DNA from: an uncultured Oscillospiraceae bacterium
GTDB lineage: Bacteria > Bacillota > Clostridia > Oscillospirales > Oscillospiraceae
Length of the DNA: 7,477 nt
Direction of reading: 5' to 3'
NCBI GenBank assembly: GCA_900758315.1
Contig: CAAERF010000611.1
Span: 1-7,477, forward strand
Numbering within the stretch: position 1 is the stretch's first letter; each line of letters begins with the position of its first letter. The notes beneath the pieces were generated by a model. That model did no database searches. It saw nothing but the letters and a program-made list of their open reading frames with translations, and was not told where the DNA came from. Position numbers and translations under genes: made by a program. Below, piece after piece: positions 4,764 to 7,477 of this stretch.

Positions 4764-5783
4764 TTAGCATTGAGATTGATGGTTTCCATCACTGTTCAAG
4801 CGGTCTTTTACGGTCTGAAGATACCGGTTGGCGCGGTCGATAAACACCAGCAGTTTCTCATTGTTCTTTGGTTCGGTAAGAATATCGGGGTATTCACGAA
4901 AACACATTTCCCACCGCCGCACAAAATCCTCCTGTGCGCCCTGAATCTCACACATCATGGCTTCGCCATCTGCCAAACGGCGAGGCGAATAGATACTCTT
5001 GACGACATCCTTGAGATTCTGTTTTTCTTCCTTGTTGAGTCCTTTCTTATGCCCCTGAATGTCTCGCTTGAAGGTCGTTATAAACTCATTGTCCTTTGAA
5101 GGCGAAGAATAAGAATCCGTGATACTGGAATTCCGTTCGGCTTTAGGCTTACGCAACTCTGCCACAACTTCGGGACGCTTTTTCTTTGGAATCTTTGCAA
5201 TCGAGGAAATTTCACGGTCAGTTGCACGAATCTTTCCGCTCAGGATTTCTTCTTGCACACCGGGTACTGCTTCCTCCGCCGCTTCCACACCTTTTGCAAA
5301 TTGTTCTGCACGGTAAACATAACTTTCAGATGTTCCATTCTCTGCTGCAACTTTTGAACGCGAACCATGCTTTTGGTGGTTTGGTTCATTTTGAACCAGA
5401 CCACTTTCGGGTGCCAAGGTGTACTGATTGCCGTGAAACGATTTGATTTGCTTTTCCGCTTCTGCCTGCCTTCCAATCAGGAACTTTTTCTGCTCTGGGG
5501 TCAGATTACGCCGACCCAGCTGATTCTTGCAGATCCATGCCAGTGCTTCATAACGGTTAGAAAATTTTCTCTCGATGACTTCAAACGGAATAAATGGATA
5601 TTTTTGAAGGACTTGATAGCGCGTGTGTCCGTCAACAATGTAGCCGTTCCAAGTGATGATCGGATTCAGCACACGCTCTTCCTTGAGGATGTTCATTTCC
5701 AGTTGGTGTTTTTCTTCAAATGTTGGAGGATTGATCTGACGCTGGGACTCCGGGTCAATTTTGAGTTGGCTCAGTTTTGTCAT
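4764..5783 (-). CDS. ParB-like DNA-binding protein (ParB/Srx N-terminal domain)
   Basis: A 339-residue protein from the ATG at 5783. Residues about 3-90 form a ParB/sulfiredoxin-type domain with the box-2 motif IVDGHTRY (49-56), the nucleotide-binding signature of the family (in ParB, CTP). Residues about 92-200 include a ParB/KorB-like helix-turn-helix around SRSKVAAENGTSESYVYRAE (141-160). The C-terminus (about 245-335) is charged and helical. Such proteins bind a centromere-like site and help keep plasmids or integrative elements; others act as regulators. No ParA ATPase is visible beside it, so it is an orphan in this window. The ATG at 5783 has AAAGGA 10 bases upstream and leads straight into 'MTKLSQLKIDPE'. 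An in-frame ATG at 5846 with AGGA 5 bases upstream would add 21 residues and cannot be excluded. The structured block past its 3' end is a candidate binding site. Confidence 0.85.
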   Translation of the reverse strand: MTKLSQLKIDPESQRQINPPTFEEKHQLEMNILKEERVLNPIITWNGYIVDGHTRYQVLQKYPFIPFEVIERKFSNRYEALAWICKNQLGRRNLTPEQKKFLIGRQAEAEKQIKSFHGNQYTLAPESGLVQNEPNHQKHGSRSKVAAENGTSESYVYRAEQFAKGVEAAEEAVPGVQEEILSGKIRATDREISSIAKIPKKKRPEVVAELRKPKAERNSSITDSYSSPSKDNEFITTFKRDIQGHKKGLNKEEKQNLKDVVKSIYSPRRLADGEAMMCEIQGAQEDFVRRWEMCFREYPDILTEPKNNEKLLVFIDRANRYLQTVKDRLNSDGNHQSQC

Positions 5784-5826
5784 AGGCAAATCATCCTTTC
5801 TGAAATGAAATAGAATATCATTATTC

Positions 5827-5943
5827 TTACGCCGTTCTCTCTGCATGGTGTTCCTGCCCCTTTCCAGCGGCGTTTTCCGGCTCACCCTTGCGGGGTCTTC
5901 GCCGGGTATTCCATGCAGAGGTCATGCGGTTTTCAAGGTCCAT
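5827..5943 (-). CDS. Doubtful 38-residue open frame upstream of parB
   Basis: ATG at 5943 to TAA at 5829-5827 gives a short, very basic and Arg/Glu-rich peptide (MDLENRMTSAWNTRRRPRKG...). It has no recognised family and no ribosome binding site. Its end would overlap the alternative parB start (5846), the only hint of coupling. It could be a small gene, a remnant of a gene cut off by the IS110 insertion, or chance. Confidence 0.15.
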   Translation of the reverse strand: MDLENRMTSAWNTRRRPRKGEPENAAGKGQEHHAERTA

Positions 5944-6024
5944 GGAATAAGTATACAGTATCCTTTGGCTACTGAACAGGAAGTATTCGTTCCGGTTTTG
6001 AGGCCTTTTTTCGGCTTTTATGGG

Positions 6025-6049
6025 CAAAAACCGGAAGCTTTAGTTCCGG
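6025..6049 (-). terminator. Intrinsic terminator (leftward), first of three
   Basis: Read on the - strand, CCGGAA (6049-6044) pairs with TTCCGG (6036-6031) around a 7-base loop and is followed directly by five T (6030-6026). It would stop transcription coming from the IS110 side before parB. Confidence 0.6.
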
Positions 6050-6124
6050 CTAACCACTGGATCGCTTTTATCATAGCAGAAATCTCGTTGAATTTTCAGG
6101 AGCTCGCACCTCCGGTTTAGACAC

Positions 6125-6148
6125 AAAAAACCGGAGGTATCGCCTCCG
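6125..6148 (-). terminator. Intrinsic terminator (leftward), second of three
   Basis: On the - strand CGGAGG (6148-6143) pairs with CCTCCG (6137-6132) around a 5-base loop, followed by G and six T (6130-6125). The downstream arm can instead pair with 6108-6118 in an 11-bp hairpin (ACCTCCGGTTT with AAACCGGAGGT), so two folds compete. Confidence 0.7.
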
Positions 6149-6193
6149 CTTTTGCGTGCAACTTGCTTTAGCTGCGTGCATTTCGTTTTGCAC

Positions 6194-6236
6194 AAAAATA
6201 ACCGTCCGCTTCAAGTTAAACTTGAAAACGGACGGT
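6194..6236 (-). terminator. Intrinsic terminator (leftward), third of three
   Basis: On the - strand an 8-bp stem (6236-6229 with 6208-6201), a small internal loop and six more pairs (6226-6221 with 6215-6210) close a 5-base loop, followed by a TTATTTTTG tail. It is well placed to end transcripts coming from the IS110 transposase. Confidence 0.7.
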
Positions 6237-6348
6237 CTGGCTTGCAAAATAATCTTCAAAATTGGAGGGCAGTTTGAGAGGCTTCATAGTACCCGCAAAC
6301 CTGCTAACGAGTGTCAATAGCCTGAACAAATAAATCATCAAAAATTTA

Positions 6349-6408
6349 TTGCCGGGTGCAGTTGAGCATCCGGCAACTTTAATAAGCCGACAGCACAGCT
6401 TGTCGGCT
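6349..6408 (-). other. Two strong hairpins just downstream of the IS110 transposase
   Basis: Hairpin one: AGCCGACA (6385-6392) with TGTCGGCT (6401-6408), 8-base loop. Hairpin two: an 11-bp stem with one G-T pair, 6349-6359 with 6366-6376, 6-base loop, followed on the - strand by TAAATTTTTG. They lie 32-91 bases past the transposase stop. IS110-family elements encode a guide (bridge/seek) RNA in a noncoding end, and in the IS1111 subgroup this is the end downstream of the transposase. They could be part of such an RNA or just a transposase terminator. Confidence 0.4.
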
Positions 6409-6439
6409 GAAAATCATCGTAATGGTTCATCAGAAACCA

Positions 6440-7477
6440 TCAACAGGCATCAGAAGATGGCTGGGAACGCAGAAATTCAGTAACACGAGCGTAATAGACC
6501 TGCAGGAACTTCGCACTTCCTGCGACGGTATAAACGTAATAATGCTTTCCTTCGGAACGCTTTTTGTCCATAAAGCGGTAAACAGCATTTTCCGGGTTTG
6601 AGCGTGTTAAAATAATATTCGATACAATAAAAATAGTTCGCCTCAGATGCAGTGAACCTCGTTCAGAAACATGGCGTGACTTGGATTCAAATGCACCAGA
6701 CTGGAACGGTGGCGCATCAATACCAGCAAAGGCTACCAACGCTTTCTTGTTTTTGAACCGCCGAACATCACCAATTTCGGCCATAAGAGCAGGCCCGGTA
6801 ATGGGTCCGGCTCCTTCCATCTGCATCACAACCTCGTATTCGGGGAGCATTGCAGCCAACCGTTGCATTTCAAGCTGGGTGCTTTGCTTGGCCTCGCAAA
6901 CGGCATTCAGGCTTTTACAAGCCTGCGTGATCAGCATCTTCGTACTTTCGCATTTCGGAAGAGTAGCCACGCCTTCCTGTGCAAGCAGATAGATTTTGTG
7001 AGCGGTATCTGTACGGAACTTGTAGTTTTTTCGTTTGCACCATCTCCGATAAGATTCCGTGAAAGCCTCCATGGAATATTGACAGACACAATCCTTGTGC
7101 CAATAACGCAGAAAGAAGTCCACCCACTTTTCATGTCCATTCGCATTTTTTGTGTTCGGATCAAATGCAATATTTACCCTAGGAAATATTTGGTCAGCCA
7201 GTGCAATCAGCCCGTTCCGCAACGCTGTTGCAGTCGCAGTGATCCGTTCATTTGCTCTGGATTGCATTTTAAGAAGCAGCCTGGTTTCTTCTTCACTGTT
7301 GAACGGGGGTAGTGTATCCCAAAAGGTGAGCGCATAGTTTGCGATTTTAAGAGCATCCGCTCGATCCGTCTTTAGCTTTCGAATCGTATTATCACTAAAA
7401 TCGTGGATCAGCATCGCATTGACAACGGAAACAAAAAAGCCCGCTTCCTTCAATGTCAGTGCGATCGGTCTCCAGTA
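6440..7477 (-). CDS. IS110-family transposase, N-terminus outside window
   Basis: The frame stays open to the window end; the first codon inside reads Tyr and the visible part is 345 residues. It begins with 'YWRPIALTLKEAGFFVSVVNA', typical of the RuvC-like DEDD domain of IS110 transposases, followed by KTDRADA (visible residues 36-42), which holds the last catalytic aspartates. The C-terminal Transposase_20 domain shows 'GAGPITGPALMAEIGDVRRF' (about 222-241), 'AFAGIDAPPFQSG' and 'HVSERGSLHLRR', whose serine region takes part in catalysis. About 60 N-terminal residues with the first Asp and Glu should lie beyond the edge; IS110 enzymes are usually about 340-410 residues. No frameshift or stop is seen. 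IS110 elements insert without terminal inverted repeats, guided by an RNA from a noncoding end. Its position upstream of parB suggests insertion into the element. Confidence 0.93.
   Translation of the reverse strand, partial: YWRPIALTLKEAGFFVSVVNAMLIHDFSDNTIRKLKTDRADALKIANYALTFWDTLPPFNSEEETRLLLKMQSRANERITATATALRNGLIALADQIFPRVNIAFDPNTKNANGHEKWVDFFLRYWHKDCVCQYSMEAFTESYRRWCKRKNYKFRTDTAHKIYLLAQEGVATLPKCESTKMLITQACKSLNAVCEAKQSTQLEMQRLAAMLPEYEVVMQMEGAGPITGPALMAEIGDVRRFKNKKALVAFAGIDAPPFQSGAFESKSRHVSERGSLHLRRTIFIVSNIILTRSNPENAVYRFMDKKRSEGKHYYVYTVAGSAKFLQVYYARVTEFLRSQPSSDAC

Larger units (their letters stand above)
235..7477. mobile_element. End module of an integrative and probably replicating element
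   Basis: Integrase, excisionase, DnaC-like loader, RepA_N-type initiator and ParB-like protein all read in one direction, with the integrase outermost beside a repeat-rich gene-free end and a host-type gene beyond it. This is the maintenance and integration module of an integrative element. No transfer genes are visible, so it could be a conjugative element, a mobilisable element or an integrated plasmid. The left boundary lies between 235 and 770; the right boundary is outside the window. Confidence 0.65.
6349..7477 (-). mobile_element. IS110-family insertion sequence (partial)
   Basis: It comprises the transposase and the hairpins downstream of it. The exact downstream end cannot be fixed because this family lacks obvious terminal repeats; it lies somewhere below 6440, possibly as far as the terminator near 6200. 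The upstream end is outside the window. Confidence 0.6.

Noticed and set aside
5845..6120. 91-residue + strand frame upstream of parB
   Set aside because: Runs through two terminator-type hairpins, opposite to the local genes, with no domain or ribosome binding site.
1..7477. CRISPR array, tRNA or rRNA genes
   Set aside because: No regularly spaced long repeats with unique spacers and no cloverleaf or rRNA sequence were recognised on either strand. In particular, no tRNA sits at the presumed attachment site.

Overview
The window looks like one end of an integrative, probably self-replicating mobile element in a gut-type Firmicute (Clostridia, plausibly Oscillospiraceae/Ruminococcaceae). This rests on the family resemblance of the proteins (Tn916-type integrase and excisionase, RepA_N-type initiator, IS110-type transposase common in Clostridia) and on strong GGAGG-type ribosome binding sites. 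The species cannot be read from the sequence.

Layout. Bases 1-234 hold the 3' end of a host-type low-molecular-weight protein-tyrosine phosphatase gene on the + strand. Bases 235-773 hold no gene: there is a strong bidirectional terminator and 13 copies of GGYGTA on both strands, with a tight five-copy array against the integrase stop codon. I read this as the attachment and integrase-binding region. From 774 leftward-reading (- strand) genes follow: tyrosine integrase (774-2036), excisionase (2148-2342), DnaC/IstB-like helicase loader (2419-about 3255) and RepA_N-type replication initiator (3252-3980). Bases 3981-4763 hold no convincing gene but are very rich in secondary structure and are enclosed by a long inverted repeat. 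A ParB-like gene (4764-5783) follows, then 5784-6439 with three leftward terminators and IS hairpins, then an IS110-family transposase cut by the window end (6440-7477).

How it fits together: Int and Xis would integrate and excise the element. Rep and the DnaC-like loader would replicate the excised circle, with a likely origin inside rep. ParB would help maintenance, but no ParA is visible. The IS110 copy lies where the upstream partner of parB might be expected.

The most interesting signals are: (1) a roughly 700-nt structured noncoding block closed by a 14+7 bp inverted repeat, a candidate large ncRNA or replication/partition locus; (2) four 23-bp iterons inside rep, whose period is not a multiple of three; (3) apparent AUA and AUU starts on dnaC and rep; and (4) the GGYGTA cluster, with a further GGCGTAT inside the predicted int promoter.
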